Source: Comamonas sp. B21-038
Lineage (GTDB): Bacteria > Pseudomonadota > Gammaproteobacteria > Burkholderiales > Burkholderiaceae_C
Length of the DNA stretch: 64,000 nt
Assembly: GCF_022387135.1 (NCBI RefSeq)
Contig: NZ_CP092462.1
Span: 4,030,001 to 4,094,000 of the forward strand
Direction: 5' to 3'
In this document: in pieces, positions 28,169-37,312 of the stretch
Layout of the letters: every line of letters starts with the position of its first letter
Numbering within the stretch: position 1 is the first letter of the stretch
Notes under the pieces: model-generated
What the model saw: only the letters and a program-made list of their open reading frames with translations
Database searches by the model: none
Told to the model about the DNA's origin: nothing
Position numbers and translations under genes: made by a program

Positions 28169-29377
28169 ATGCTGACCATGGATACCCCCAACAGTTCCCC
28201 TTCGGCCACCCCCAACCCGTCAGCCTCTGCCGCCGCCCGCCCGGCCGTCTGGGATTTTGTCGTCATCGGCGCCGGCATGGCCGGCAGCGCCACCGCCTGG
28301 CACCTGGCCAGCAGCGCCCAGGTGCTGGTGCTGGAGCAGGAATCCCAGCCCGGCTACCACACCACCGGCCGCTCGGCCGCGCTGTTCGAAGAGCACTATG
28401 GCCCAGCCCAGGTGCAAGCGCTCACCCGGGCCAGCCGCGCGTTTTACGAGCAGCCGCCGGCCGATTTTGCCGAGCAGGCGCTGGTCAGCCCCCGGGGGGT
28501 GCTGTATGTGGCGACACCCGAGCAATTGCCCGCACTGCAAGCCGCCTACGACGAGGCGCGCCAGCATTCGCCCGGCGCCCGCTGGCTGGACAAGACCGAA
28601 CTGAAAGCCTTCTTGCCGGCCTTGAACACCGAGGTGCTCGAAGCCGGTTTTACCGACGACGGCGCCCGCGATATCGATGTGCATGCGCTGCACCAGGGCT
28701 TTTTGAAGGGCATGCGCCGGCGCGGCGGCCAGCTGTGGAACGATGCACGGGTGCAGAGCCTGCACTGGGATGCCGGCGCCAGCCGCTGGCAGATCGGCCT
28801 GGCCGATGGCCGCCAGCTGCAGGCCCGCCATGTCGTCAATGCCGCCGGTGCCTGGGCCGATGAACTGGGCCAGATGGCTGGTGCCGCTGCGATTGGCCTC
28901 ACACCCAAGCGCCGCAGCGCCTTCACCTTTGCGGTGCCCGAGGGCATGGACGGCCAGCACTGGCCGGCCGTCATCGATATTGGAGAGCAGTGGTATTTCA
29001 AGCCCGATGCCGGCCAACTGCTGGGCTCGCCCGCCAATGCCGATGCCACCCACCCGCATGATGTGCAGCCCGAGATGCTCGACATTGCCGAAGGCATTGA
29101 CCGCATCATGCAGGCCAGCCACTTCGACATCCGCCGCCCCAGCCACAGCTGGGCGGGCCTGCGCTCCTTTGTCGCCGATGGCGAGATGGTGATCGGCTGG
29201 GATGGCCAGGCGCCGCAGTTTCTGTGGGTGGCTGCGCAAGGCGGCTACGGCATCCAGAGCGCCTATGGCTACGGCCTGCTGGCGCGCAACCTGGCCTTGC
29301 ATGAGCCGCTGGACCCGGACCTTGCCGGCCAGGGTGTGCAGCCTGAAGCACTGTCGCCCACGCGCAATTTGCGCTGA
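28169..29377 (+). CDS. DAO-family FAD-dependent oxidoreductase
   Basis: This flavoprotein of about 400 residues is of the D-amino-acid/glycine oxidase type. The FAD motif is DFVVIGAGMAGSATAWHLA with VLVLEQESQPGYHTTGRSAA; a C-terminal FAD block (WVAAQGGYGIQSAYGYGLL) is present. It probably oxidises an amine or amino acid; cytoplasmic. The start is uncertain: ATGs at 28169 and 28178 are both plausible and neither has a clear ribosome site, while earlier codons overlap the divergent sugar dehydrogenase gene. The Ser/Pro/Ala-rich N terminus is low-complexity. Confidence 0.87.
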   Translation: MLTMDTPNSSPSATPNPSASAAARPAVWDFVVIGAGMAGSATAWHLASSAQVLVLEQESQPGYHTTGRSAALFEEHYGPAQVQALTRASRAFYEQPPADFAEQALVSPRGVLYVATPEQLPALQAAYDEARQHSPGARWLDKTELKAFLPALNTEVLEAGFTDDGARDIDVHALHQGFLKGMRRRGGQLWNDARVQSLHWDAGASRWQIGLADGRQLQARHVVNAAGAWADELGQMAGAAAIGLTPKRRSAFTFAVPEGMDGQHWPAVIDIGEQWYFKPDAGQLLGSPANADATHPHDVQPEMLDIAEGIDRIMQASHFDIRRPSHSWAGLRSFVADGEMVIGWDGQAPQFLWVAAQGGYGIQSAYGYGLLARNLALHEPLDPDLAGQGVQPEALSPTRNLR

Positions 29378-29470
29378 ATAGCGCAGTGCCAGCACGCAGC
29401 CGCGCTTGCTGGCACACTGCTGGAAAACTTTGAATAACATCCGGCGCTGCGCACACCAGCGCCTCCAGCC

Positions 29471-30412
29471 ATGTCTGCTTCCAGCTCCCCCGCCCCGTTC
29501 CGCCCCACTGACCTCGCGTTGGCGCTGGTCGTGGTGGTGGTCTGGGGCATCAACTTCGTCATCATGAAATGGGGCCTGCAAAGCCTGACCCCGTTCGAGC
29601 TGGGTGCCCTGCGCTACCTGTGCGCAGCCTTTCCGCTGGTGCTGTTCATCAAGCCACCGCGCGTGCACTGGCGCTGGGTGGTGCTGTTTGGCCTGCTGCA
29701 AGGCGTAGGCCAGTTCGGCTTTCTGTTCACCGCGCTCAAGGTGGGCATGACGGCGTCGCTCGCCAGCGTGGTGCTGCAGACCCAGGTGTTTCTTACCGCC
29801 GTCTGGACCTGGGTGCTGCTGCGCGAGCGGCCCGGCCGCCCGCTGGTGGCGGGCATGGGCATTGCGGCGCTGGGCCTGGCCTGCCTGCTGATCAATGAGC
29901 TGCGCAGCAATGGCGCCGGTGGCACCACCTTGGCTGGCCTGCTGCTGGTGCTGTGCGCGGCCACCTCCTGGGCCTGCTCCAACGTGGTGGTGCGCCTGGC
30001 GCAAAAGGAAAACGCCCGCTACGACCCGGTGAGCTTTATCGCCTGGAGCAGCCTGATGCCGATCATTCCCTTCATCGGGCTGAGCGCCTGGTTGGACGAG
30101 GGCAGCGTCGGCAAGTGGCTGCATGCCGAGACCTGGCAGCAGATCCCCTGGCTGGCCTGGGCCTCCATCGCCTACCTGGGCTGGGTGGCCACCATCGTCG
30201 GCTACGGGCTGTGGACCAAGCTGATCCAGCGCTACTCCGCCAACCGCGTGGCGCCCTTCAGCCTCTGCGTGCCCGTGATCGGGCTGACCACCGGCATGCT
30301 GGTGCTGGGCGAGACGGTGACGGCCTGGCAATGGGCCGGCGCGGTGTTTGTCGTGCTGGCCCTGGTGGTCGTGGTCTGGGGCGGCCGCTGGCTGCAGGCG
30401 GCGCGGCGCTAG
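29471..30412 (+). CDS. EamA/DMT-family transporter (first of two)
   Basis: This 313-residue inner-membrane permease has ten predicted membrane helices in two EamA repeats; LALALVVVVVWGINFVIMKW opens the first and LLVLCAATSWACSNVVVRLA the second. Relatives such as YdcZ and RhtA-type proteins export amino acids or other metabolites. It lies 93 bases after the FAD oxidoreductase gene on the same strand, so they could be co-expressed. Its stop is one base from that of the convergent Bug gene. Confidence 0.92.
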   Translation: MSASSSPAPFRPTDLALALVVVVVWGINFVIMKWGLQSLTPFELGALRYLCAAFPLVLFIKPPRVHWRWVVLFGLLQGVGQFGFLFTALKVGMTASLASVVLQTQVFLTAVWTWVLLRERPGRPLVAGMGIAALGLACLLINELRSNGAGGTTLAGLLLVLCAATSWACSNVVVRLAQKENARYDPVSFIAWSSLMPIIPFIGLSAWLDEGSVGKWLHAETWQQIPWLAWASIAYLGWVATIVGYGLWTKLIQRYSANRVAPFSLCVPVIGLTTGMLVLGETVTAWQWAGAVFVVLALVVVVWGGRWLQAARR

Positions 30413-30413
30413 C

Positions 30414-31409
30414 TCAGCGGTCGTCGATCTTCGCAGCCTCGACGATCTGCTGGTACTTGCCCACCTGGGCTTTCAAGAAAGCGCCCATGTCCTGGCCCGG
30501 TGCGGCCACCACGTTGCCACTGGCTTCGAGCTTGGCCCGAAAACCTGGCGATTGCAGCGTGTCGGCCAGCGCCCCGCGCAACGCAGCCAGCACGTGGGGT
30601 GGCAGCTTGGCCGGGCCCATCAGCGCAAACCAGCTGTTGATATCGACCTTGGCAAACGCCGAAGTCTCGGCTAACGCAGGGATATCGGGCGTCACGGGGG
30701 AGCGCCTGGCCTCGGTCGTGCCCAGCGCCACCACCTTGCCGGCACGGATGTGCGGCAGGCCCGAGGACAGCACAAACACGCCAAATTCGAGGCTGCCGCC
30801 CAGCAGGTCATTGGTCAGCGGAGCCACGCCTTTGTACGGCACATGGGCCATCGTCACATCGCCGGCCTGCTGCACCATCTCACCGGCGATATGCAGCGCT
30901 GTGCCCACGCCCGAGCTGCCATAGCTGTACTTGCCGGGGTTCTGCCGCAGCAGGCTGAGGAACGCCTGCGTGTTCTTGACCCCGCTGGCCTGCGACGCGA
31001 CCAGCACCATCGGCTGCGTCGCCACCAAGCTGATGGGCGTGAAATCCTGAAACACGCGGTACTTGATGGCCTTGTTGATCAGCGGTGCAATCGCCATCTC
31101 GTTGTTGGCCGCCAGCAGCAGGGTGTAGCCATCGGCGGGTGCCCGGGCCACCTTCTGCGCGCCGATCGCACCGCCGGCACCGCCGAGGTTCTCGATCACC
31201 ACCGGCTGCTTGAGCCGCTGCGCCAGCTCGGTGCCGACCAGGCGGCCCACCGCATCGGTGCTGCCCCCGGGCGGGTAGGCAATCACCAAGGTAATGGGCT
31301 TGCTCGGGTAGTGCGCAGCTGCTTGGGCGCCTGCCGCCATGCTGGCCGCCCATGCCATCAGACCGACGGTGGCCGCAAGGCGGGGGCGAGAAAAAAGCGC
31401 TGGGAGCAT
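30414..31409 (-). CDS. Bug/TctC-family periplasmic binding protein (second copy)
   Basis: This 331-residue solute receptor of the tripartite tricarboxylate transporter family has a signal peptide (about residues 1-31, ending AQAAA) followed by YPSKPITLVIAYPPGGSTDA and VVIENLGGAGGAIGAQKVA, the canonical Bug motifs. AAGGA lies eight bases before the ATG at 31409. It stands alone, without TctA/TctB or a catabolic gene beside it, as is common for Bug proteins in Burkholderiales. The ligand is not predictable; it is clearly distinct in sequence from the copy at 5494-6468. Confidence 0.92.
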   Translation of the reverse strand: MLPALFSRPRLAATVGLMAWAASMAAGAQAAAHYPSKPITLVIAYPPGGSTDAVGRLVGTELAQRLKQPVVIENLGGAGGAIGAQKVARAPADGYTLLLAANNEMAIAPLINKAIKYRVFQDFTPISLVATQPMVLVASQASGVKNTQAFLSLLRQNPGKYSYGSSGVGTALHIAGEMVQQAGDVTMAHVPYKGVAPLTNDLLGGSLEFGVFVLSSGLPHIRAGKVVALGTTEARRSPVTPDIPALAETSAFAKVDINSWFALMGPAKLPPHVLAALRGALADTLQSPGFRAKLEASGNVVAAPGQDMGAFLKAQVGKYQQIVEAAKIDDR

Positions 31410-31507
31410 CGGGAATCCTTGTGGCGGGTGGGAGCGTCGTCAGAGGAAAGCGGCAGGCTGCATTGTGTCTTGGCGCAAGAGGCCCGCGCACTGTCCCGGA
31501 AAAGAAG

Positions 31508-31540
31508 CAGGGTCCGTGCCAGCGTGCAGCACGGACCCTG
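31508..31540 (-). terminator. terminator of pyrF
   Basis: A perfect 12-bp stem (CAGGGTCCGTGC / GCACGGACCCTG) with a 9-base loop lies 23 bases after the pyrF stop and is followed on the minus strand by CTTCTTTTCC, an imperfect U-tract. Confidence 0.75.
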
Positions 31541-31562
31541 TTGTCCTGGGCCTGGGATGTGT

Positions 31563-32384
31563 TTATTCCACGGCGTTCAGCAGATCGCGGGTCTTGATCG
31601 CAGCGGCGCGCGCGGCGCTGGCAAAGTCCTCGCCGCTGCTCGCGTACAGGATGGCGCGCGAGGAGTTGATGATGATCGGGCCGCCGCCAATGCGGGCCGC
31701 CTTGACGGTGGCCACCGCATCGCCGCCCTGTGCGCCAACGCCGGGAATCAGCAGCGGCAGGTGCGGGGCGACGGCGCGCACGCGCTCGATCTCTTGCGGG
31801 CGGGTAGCGCCGACGACCAGGCCGAGCTGGCCATTGGTGTTCCAGGGGCCCTGGGCCAGGCGCGCCACATGCTCGAACATCGGCGGCTGGCCGGGCACAT
31901 CGGCCAAGGTCTGGGCCTGCAAGTCGTCACCGCCAGGGTTGGAGGTGCGGCACAGCAGGAAGGCGCCCTTGCCTTCGTACTGCAGATAGGGCGTGATGGA
32001 GTCAAAGCCCATGAACGGCGACAAGGTCACCGCATCGGCGCCGTAGCGCTCAAAGGCCTCCTTGGCGTACTGCTCGGCGGTCGAGCCGATATCGCCGCGC
32101 TTGGCATCGAGAATCACCGGCACCTGCGGGGCCACGCGGCGCATATGGGCCATCAGCTTTTCCAGCTGGTCCTCGGCGCGGTGCGCGGCAAAATAGGCGA
32201 TCTGCGGTTTGAAGCTGTTGACCAGGTCATGGGTGGCATCGACGATGGCTGCGCAAAAATCATAGATCTTGCTGGCATCGCCGCGCATCGTGGCGGGAAA
32301 ACGGCTGGGTTCCGGATCCAGGCCCACGCACAGCATGGAGTTGTTTTGGGTGGCTGCGGCGCGCAGCTGGTCGATGAAAGGCAT
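31563..32384 (-). CDS. pyrF: orotidine 5'-phosphate decarboxylase
   Basis: This 273-residue type 2 (long, archaeal/betaproteobacterial-like) OMP decarboxylase catalyses the final step of UMP synthesis. The active-site block is [14 protein letters not shown], with Asp93, Lys95 and Asp98; the phosphate-binding GIGAQGG-like segment is [11 protein letters not shown]. The start [10 protein letters not shown] at 32384 fits the family. It is monocistronic with a strong terminator and divergent from a DMT transporter gene. Confidence 0.96.
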   Translation of the reverse strand: MPFIDQLRAAATQNNSMLCVGLDPEPSRFPATMRGDASKIYDFCAAIVDATHDLVNSFKPQIAYFAAHRAEDQLEKLMAHMRRVAPQVPVILDAKRGDIGSTAEQYAKEAFERYGADAVTLSPFMGFDSITPYLQYEGKGAFLLCRTSNPGGDDLQAQTLADVPGQPPMFEHVARLAQGPWNTNGQLGLVVGATRPQEIERVRAVAPHLPLLIPGVGAQGGDAVATVKAARIGGGPIIINSSRAILYASSGEDFASAARAAAIKTRDLLNAVE

Positions 32385-32470
32385 GGCCGCTATTGTAAAA
32401 GCTGGCCAGGGGCCCCGCTCTGCGCAGGGCTGACTGCGTCACACGGGGATTGCAGGCACAATCGCAGCCC

Positions 32471-33355
32471 ATGCCTACGCTGTCGAGACAACAACTGGTG
32501 ACCCTGGGCCTGCTGACCCTGGTCTGGGGCCTGAACTGGCCAGTGATGAAAACAGGGGTTCAGCACTTCCCGCCGCTGAGCTTTCGCGCGCTGTCGATGC
32601 TGATCGGTCTGCCGTTGCTAGCGCTGGGCCTGGTGGCGCTGAAGGTGCCGTTCCGGCTGGAGCGCCGTTACTGGGGCCCGCTGCTGGTGCTGGGTTTTTT
32701 CAACATGGTGATGTGGCACACGCTGATCATCGTGGCCATCCCGCTGCTACCCAGTGGCCGGGCGGCCATCCTCGGCTACACCATGCCTATTTTTTCAGCA
32801 GCGCTGGGCGCACTGTTCTTCAGTGACCGGCTGCCCCCGCGCGCCTGGATGGGTGTGGCCGCTGCCGCTGGCGGCGTGTTGCTGCTGCTGTGGAATGAGA
32901 TGGACAAGCTCGGCGGCAAGCCCACCGGCGTGGCACTGATGCTGCTGGCGGCGGCCAGCTGGGCGCTGGGCACCCAGCTGCTGCGCCGCACCCGCATCCC
33001 GGCCGCCACATTGACCCTGGCCTTCTGGATGACGGTGATGACCACCGCCTGCCTGTGCCTGCTGGCCACGGTGCTCGAGCGTCCACGCTGGCATGCGCCC
33101 GACCCGGTGGCCTGGGGCACCATCCTGTTCAATGCCGTGCTGGTGATCGGCTTTGCCCAGGTGGCCTGGTTCTTTCTTGTGCGCACCTTGCCACCGCTGG
33201 CGTCCACGTTGAGCGTGATGCTGATCCCCGTGCTCGGCGTCTTCAGCGGCGCCTGGTGGCTGGGTGAGATCCTGCACTGGCAGGACTGGACCGCGGTGGC
33301 CTTGATGGTGCTGGCCATTGCCTCGGTGCTCTGGCCCAGCCGGGCACGCGGCTGA
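32471..33355 (+). CDS. EamA/DMT-family transporter (second of two)
   Basis: This 294-residue ten-helix permease has an EamA repeat structure; LVTLGLLTLVWGLNWPVMK opens repeat one and ALMLLAAASWALGTQLLRR repeat two. The ATG at 32471 is preferred to a TTG seven codons upstream because it leaves the usual short cytoplasmic N terminus. It is divergent from pyrF by 86 bases and unlike the first DMT transporter in detail. The substrate is unknown. Confidence 0.9.
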   Translation: MPTLSRQQLVTLGLLTLVWGLNWPVMKTGVQHFPPLSFRALSMLIGLPLLALGLVALKVPFRLERRYWGPLLVLGFFNMVMWHTLIIVAIPLLPSGRAAILGYTMPIFSAALGALFFSDRLPPRAWMGVAAAAGGVLLLLWNEMDKLGGKPTGVALMLLAAASWALGTQLLRRTRIPAATLTLAFWMTVMTTACLCLLATVLERPRWHAPDPVAWGTILFNAVLVIGFAQVAWFFLVRTLPPLASTLSVMLIPVLGVFSGAWWLGEILHWQDWTAVALMVLAIASVLWPSRARG

Positions 33356-33386
33356 GCCTGCACGAGGCCGTCCTGGGCCGCTGGTA

Positions 33387-33905
33387 TCAGCGGGCTGCAG
33401 GTGGCACGGGTTCGGCCAGGCTGTCGTTGTCCATCGTCAGGTAGACCAGCACCAGCAGCAAGGTGATGAAGAAGCGGAAGGCATCGGGCACGCCGTTCCA
33501 CTCTTTGGACATCCACATGCCAAACCACTCGCCGCCCACCGACATGAAGCCCACCTGCCAGGTGAGAAAGCCCAGGGTGAGCCCCGCAATCGCCCATTTT
33601 TTGGCGGCGCGAAAGCCGGCGGCATCGGCATGGCGGGCCCGCAAGAGCTTGCTGCCCCCGATCCAGCACAGCACGGCCGTCAGCGTTTCCAGCGCAATGA
33701 TGCCGGCATAGCCCAGGTGGTGGAGCCATTGCGCCTCGATGGCGCGGTACATGATGCCGTTGCCGGGGAAGGTGGTGTCCATCAGGAACACATGGTGCAC
33801 AAAGGCAAAGTTGGTGGCGTAATCGGTGATATTGCCAAAAGCCACCAAGGTGGCGAAGAAAGCCATGGCCAGCACCATGGCGGACTTGGACAGACGAATC
33901 ATCAT
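33387..33905 (-). CDS. DUF2165 family membrane protein
   Basis: This 172-residue inner-membrane protein has four predicted membrane segments and matches the DUF2165 pattern: FGNITDYATNFAFVHHVFLMD, then TFPGNGIMYRAIE and VGGEWFGMWMSKEWNG near the C terminus. Function is unknown for the family. GGAGC precedes the tandem ATGs at 33905. An in-frame ATG at about 33998 (MDQVPNLV) lies in the putative leader but has no ribosome site. The upstream region carries a good promoter and two hairpins. Confidence 0.88.
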   Translation of the reverse strand: MMIRLSKSAMVLAMAFFATLVAFGNITDYATNFAFVHHVFLMDTTFPGNGIMYRAIEAQWLHHLGYAGIIALETLTAVLCWIGGSKLLRARHADAAGFRAAKKWAIAGLTLGFLTWQVGFMSVGGEWFGMWMSKEWNGVPDAFRFFITLLLVLVYLTMDNDSLAEPVPPAAR

Positions 33906-34144
33906 TCGAAGCTCCAGACGTGAGAGAGTGAGAAAGGGATAGGAAAAAGACAGACGGATGCCGTGGCGCCGAACGACAAGGTTCGGCACCTGATCCATCA
34001 AAGATGTGCCAACGCAGCGTTGGCGGGGAGGTGTGCAAGAAGCACGCAGGCGCGCAGATCGGGACTGGAAAACCTGAAGCCGGCAGCGGGTCTGGGAAAC
34101 ACGCAGGCCGACGGGATCGAATGTCGCGCCAGGAGGGAGGCTGG

Positions 34145-34174
34145 ATTCTGCCAGCCTGTGATGGCGGCTGTCAA
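34145..34174 (-). promoter_or_regulatory. promoter upstream of the DUF2165 gene
   Basis: On the minus strand a perfect -35 TTGACA (34174-34169) is followed after 18 bases by CAGAAT (34150-34145), a fair -10. Transcription would begin near 34138, more than 230 bases before the ATG. Confidence 0.5.
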
Positions 34175-34193
34175 CGCCGGCCGTTCCGGCCAT

Positions 34194-34225
34194 AAAAAAA
34201 ACGCACTGCCCAAGGGGAGTGCGTT
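34194..34225 (-). terminator. terminator of the FlgO-like lipoprotein gene
   Basis: On the minus strand AACGCACT and AGTGCGTT form a stem followed by eight T residues, about 35 bases after the stop at 34260. Confidence 0.9.
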
Positions 34226-34259
34226 CTTTGTAGCAGCCGGGCGCGGGCCCGGCCGGGGA

Positions 34260-34838
34260 TCAGCGAGGCGCGTTCAGCAGACGGGTCACATCGCGGTCGT
34301 TGGGCAACGCATAGTCATAGCCCGACAGGATGCGGCTGTCTTCGGTACGCACCAGCTTGAGACTGACGTAGGTGAAGTTGGCCGCCGGCGAGAAGGTGCC
34401 GACCAGCACCATCGAGGCGTTCTGGCTGCGAGCGATGTCGCGCATCTCGCGCGACAGCAGCAGCTCGCCGGTGCCTTCGCGCACATACAGATCGGTGCGC
34501 AGCTTGACTTCCTTGACGTAGAAGCCCCGGGCAGCCATCTGGTTGGCATAGATCTCGGACAAGGTGCGGCCCAGGGGCGACGAGGCGCCCATGTTGTTCA
34601 CGTTGACCACGGTGGCCACCAGCACCGGACCGGTTCCGGTCGACTGCGGCGCGACCGAGGCGGTCAGCTTGTTGATCGCATCCTGGCTGTTGGCCAGGAA
34701 GATGCTGGCATCGGCGGACTGGTAGGTGGGCTCGCTGCGCACCGTGCTCACGGGCTGGGCAGGCTCAGTCCAGCTGGCGCAACCCGCCAGCACAGTGGCA
34801 CAGGCCACAGCAGCAAGGGTGGTCAGTCGCCGCATCAT
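34260..34838 (-). CDS. FlgO-domain outer-membrane lipoprotein
   Basis: This 192-residue protein has a lipoprotein signal (MMRRLTTLAAVACATVLAGC, lipobox LAGC) and a FlgO-like domain: RTLSEIYANQMAARGFYVKE, then RDIARSQNASMVLVGTFSPA. FlgO of Vibrio is an outer-membrane lipoprotein needed for flagellar stability, but here no flagellar gene is nearby. Its ATG overlaps the stop of the upstream lipoprotein gene by four bases (ATGA), so the two are coupled. A strong terminator follows. Confidence 0.85.
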   Translation of the reverse strand: MMRRLTTLAAVACATVLAGCASWTEPAQPVSTVRSEPTYQSADASIFLANSQDAINKLTASVAPQSTGTGPVLVATVVNVNNMGASSPLGRTLSEIYANQMAARGFYVKEVKLRTDLYVREGTGELLLSREMRDIARSQNASMVLVGTFSPAANFTYVSLKLVRTEDSRILSGYDYALPNDRDVTRLLNAPR

Positions 34839-35473
34839 TGGTTCACCACCTTCATGTTGACGGCGCGGTAGGCTTGCGTCTTGGCGAACTGGCCAACCGT
34901 GGCGTTGTCGACATAGTAGACGTTGGATTTGCGCGCGACGTACTGGCCCTGGCGCAGCACCGTGGTGGTCAGCAGCACTTCGGAGTAAGCCGGAGCGCCA
35001 GCGATGGTGGCGGCCTGGTAGTCGGTGCCGATGGTCGGGCTCACGCCAGCGATGACCTGGCCGTTGTCGCCTTCATAGGCCCAGTTGCCGGCCTGCTGCA
35101 GGTTGTGGTGCACGATCTTGGCGTCGTAGCTCACCTCCAGTTGCTGGCCCGGGGTGGTGTAGACCGATGCGCCATGCTGCACCAGCTTGGTCACGACCAG
35201 GTCGTGGAACACGCTGTCGAAGGCGCTGGCGTTCTGTGGCAGGGCCACATACAAGGGCGTCTTGGCGTTCAGACCATTGCGCTCCAGCGTCGCCAGGGTG
35301 TCAGCGACCACTTCGCTGGCCATCAGGTCCCAGTGGCCTGCGGCACGCACCTTCATCTGGGTTGGCTGCGCATAGTTGGCGCCGTATGGAACGGGCGCCT
35401 CTACCGCACAACCCGTCAACGCAAGCACGGCGCTTGCCAGCGCCGCCGCTCCGATGGTCTTTTTCAAAGCCAT
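34835..35473 (-). CDS. lipoprotein of unknown function, partner of the FlgO-like protein
   Basis: This 212-residue predicted lipoprotein has signal MALKKTIGAAALASAVLALTGC with lipobox LTGC. The mature part contains HWDLMASEVVADTLATLERN, then FDSVFHDLVVTKLVQHGASV and ends AYRAVNMKVVNQ. I do not recognise a named family, though the alternating helix/strand pattern is reminiscent of its FlgO-like partner. GAGGAGG sits upstream of the ATG at 35473, predicting strong translation. The gene is first in a two-gene, translationally coupled operon. Confidence 0.82.
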   Translation of the reverse strand: MALKKTIGAAALASAVLALTGCAVEAPVPYGANYAQPTQMKVRAAGHWDLMASEVVADTLATLERNGLNAKTPLYVALPQNASAFDSVFHDLVVTKLVQHGASVYTTPGQQLEVSYDAKIVHHNLQQAGNWAYEGDNGQVIAGVSPTIGTDYQAATIAGAPAYSEVLLTTTVLRQGQYVARKSNVYYVDNATVGQFAKTQAYRAVNMKVVNQ

Positions 35474-35569
35474 GTTTCCCTCCTCGGAATTAGATAGCCG
35501 ACGGGCCAACACCCGCCCAGGCTTGCATCCATTGTTGTAGATGTGGTGGTGCCAAGACAAGAGAAACGA

Positions 35570-35621
35570 TCCAAAGTGCGAACAGAGCCATGCATTTTGT
35601 TGTTTTTGCTCACACTTTGGA
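35570..35621. repeat. 9-base inverted repeat TCCAAAGTG ... CACTTTGGA
   Basis: Perfect arms at 35570-35578 and 35613-35621 are separated by 34 AT-leaning bases, between the pgk stop and the lipoprotein operon start. With centres 43 bases apart (about four helical turns) they could be paired binding sites controlling the lipoprotein pair; no U-tract supports a terminator. Confidence 0.45.
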
Positions 35622-35646
35622 ACGGTCATTTGCCCGCCCTGAAAGC

Positions 35647-36840
35647 TCAGCCTGCGGCGCGCTTTTGCAGAATTTCGAAAGCTGGCAAGGTCTTGCCTTC
35701 CAATACTTCCAAAAACGCACCACCTCCGGTGGAGATATAACCAATCTTGTCTTCGATGCCGTACTTGGCAATGGCGGCCAAGGTGTCACCACCGCCGGCA
35801 ATGCTGAACGCGGGCGACTGGGCAATGGCCTGCGCCAAGGTTTCGGTGCCGTGCGCAAACGCATCGAATTCGAACACGCCCACCGGGCCGTTCCAGACGA
35901 TGGTGCCGGCCTTCTTGAGCTGCTCGGCCAGGCGGGCGGCCGTCTCCGGGCCGATATCCAGGATCAGGTCGTCATCGGCCACATCGGTGGCGCGCTTGAT
36001 GGTCGCTTCGGCATCGGCAGCAAAGGTCTTGGCGACGACCACATCGGTCGGAATCGGCACATCGGCACCGCGAGCGGCCATCGCATCGATCACCGCCTTG
36101 GCATCGCCGACCAGGTCGGCTTCGGCCAGCGACTTGCCGATGTTCAGGCCCGCAGCCAGCATGAAGGTGTTGGCGATGCCGCCGCCGACGATCAGCTGGT
36201 CCACGTTGCTGGACAGCGATTGCAGGATGGTCAGCTTGGTCGACACCTTGGAGCCCGCGACGATGGCCACCAGCGGACGCGCTGGCGCTGCCAGTGCCTT
36301 GGTGATGGCATCGATCTCGGCCGACAGCAGCGGGCCGGCGCAGGCGGTCTTCGCGTACTCGGCAATACCGTAGGTCGTGCCTTCGGCGCGGTGGGCCGTG
36401 CCAAAGGCGTCATTCACATAGATGTCGCACAGCCGGGCCAGCTTTTGCGCCAGCGCGGGCAGGTTTTTCTTTTCGCCGACATTGGTGCGGCAGTTCTCCA
36501 GCATCACGACCTGGCCGGGTGCCACGTTGACGCCATCGACCCAGTCGGCGATCAGCGGCACTTCGCGGCCCAGCAGCTGGCCCAGGCGCTGGGCGACGGG
36601 GGCGAGCGAGTCCTCGGGCTTGAAAGCGCCTTCGGTGGGGCGGCCCAGGTGGCTGGTCACCATCACGGCGGCGCCGGCCTTCAGCGCCATCTCGATCGCA
36701 GGGACCGACGCACGCACGCGCGTGTCTTCGGTGATCTCGCCCGCGTCGTTGAGCGGCACATTCAGATCGGAGCGGATGAAAACGCGTTGGCCTTGCACCT
36801 TGCCTTGGGCACACAGGTCGGAGAAACGAAGGATGTTCAT
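35647..36840 (-). CDS. pgk: phosphoglycerate kinase
   Basis: This 397-residue glycolytic enzyme interconverts 1,3-bisphosphoglycerate/ADP and 3-phosphoglycerate/ATP. Signature blocks are [26 protein letters not shown], the hinge [13 protein letters not shown], and the nucleotide-binding VGVFEFDAF and [12 protein letters not shown]. The ATG at 36840 gives the standard MNILRFSDL start; the upstream open frame of 60 codons has no homology and no ribosome site. It is on the same strand as azlD, 127 bases downstream of it. Confidence 0.97.
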   Translation of the reverse strand: MNILRFSDLCAQGKVQGQRVFIRSDLNVPLNDAGEITEDTRVRASVPAIEMALKAGAAVMVTSHLGRPTEGAFKPEDSLAPVAQRLGQLLGREVPLIADWVDGVNVAPGQVVMLENCRTNVGEKKNLPALAQKLARLCDIYVNDAFGTAHRAEGTTYGIAEYAKTACAGPLLSAEIDAITKALAAPARPLVAIVAGSKVSTKLTILQSLSSNVDQLIVGGGIANTFMLAAGLNIGKSLAEADLVGDAKAVIDAMAARGADVPIPTDVVVAKTFAADAEATIKRATDVADDDLILDIGPETAARLAEQLKKAGTIVWNGPVGVFEFDAFAHGTETLAQAIAQSPAFSIAGGGDTLAAIAKYGIEDKIGYISTGGGAFLEVLEGKTLPAFEILQKRAAG

Positions 36841-36967
36841 GGGAATGGCTACCAAAGAGTCTAGAAACTGGGGCACAGGCCTTGGGAGCGGCCGAGCATG
36901 GCCGCCATTGTAGAGGCCTGCCCGGCCGCTCCCAAGCTGGCGGTCGCGCCGGCGTCTCTTCGCAGGT

Positions 36968-37312
36968 TTACCAGCCCAGGCCGATATGCAAAGGCAGGTA
37001 GACCGCCATGCCCACCACAATCGTGCCCAGGATGCCGCGCTTTTTGAAGTAATACACGGTCGCGCAGATCACCGCCGGAATGCGGGCGTCGAGCAAGGTG
37101 TCGGTCAGCTCGCCCTTGACCATCAAGAGCTCGGGCGCAATGACGGCCATCAGGGCCGCCAGCGGGGCGTATTTGAGGCCGCGCTTGAGCCAGTCGGGCA
37201 ACGGCAGCTCGTTCTTCGGGATCATGAAGAACGCACGGGTGACCACGGTGATGACAGTCAGGCCCACAATGGCGGTCAGCTGGTACAGCAGATCCCAGTC
37301 GTCCTGGCTCAT
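36968..37312 (-). CDS. azlD: AzlD family branched-chain amino acid export subunit
   Basis: This 114-residue small membrane protein has about four hydrophobic segments ([20 protein letters not shown], then [15 protein letters not shown] and [19 protein letters not shown]). It works with AzlC in export of branched-chain amino acids or analogues such as azaleucine. Its ATG overlaps the azlC stop (ATGA), and size and pairing support the call. Confidence 0.9.
   Translation of the reverse strand: MSQDDWDLLYQLTAIVGLTVITVVTRAFFMIPKNELPLPDWLKRGLKYAPLAALMAVIAPELLMVKGELTDTLLDARIPAVICATVYYFKKRGILGTIVVGMAVYLPLHIGLGW

Larger units (their letters stand above)
33906..34259 (-). other. long putative 5' leader of the DUF2165 gene
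   Basis: This 354-base gap holds the terminator of the upstream lipoprotein gene, a promoter (34145-34174) and about 230 bases of apparent leader. Within the leader two perfect 7-bp hairpins are seen: GCCAACG-CAG-CGTTGGC (34008-34024) and GCCGAAC-GACAAG-GTTCGGC (33968-33987), then a pyrimidine-rich stretch before the ribosome site. I do not match it to a known riboswitch. Confidence 0.5.

Noticed and set aside
28220-30331. Open frame of about 703 codons antisense to the FAD oxidoreductase and DMT genes
   Set aside because: It crosses two well-supported genes and has no start signal or family features.
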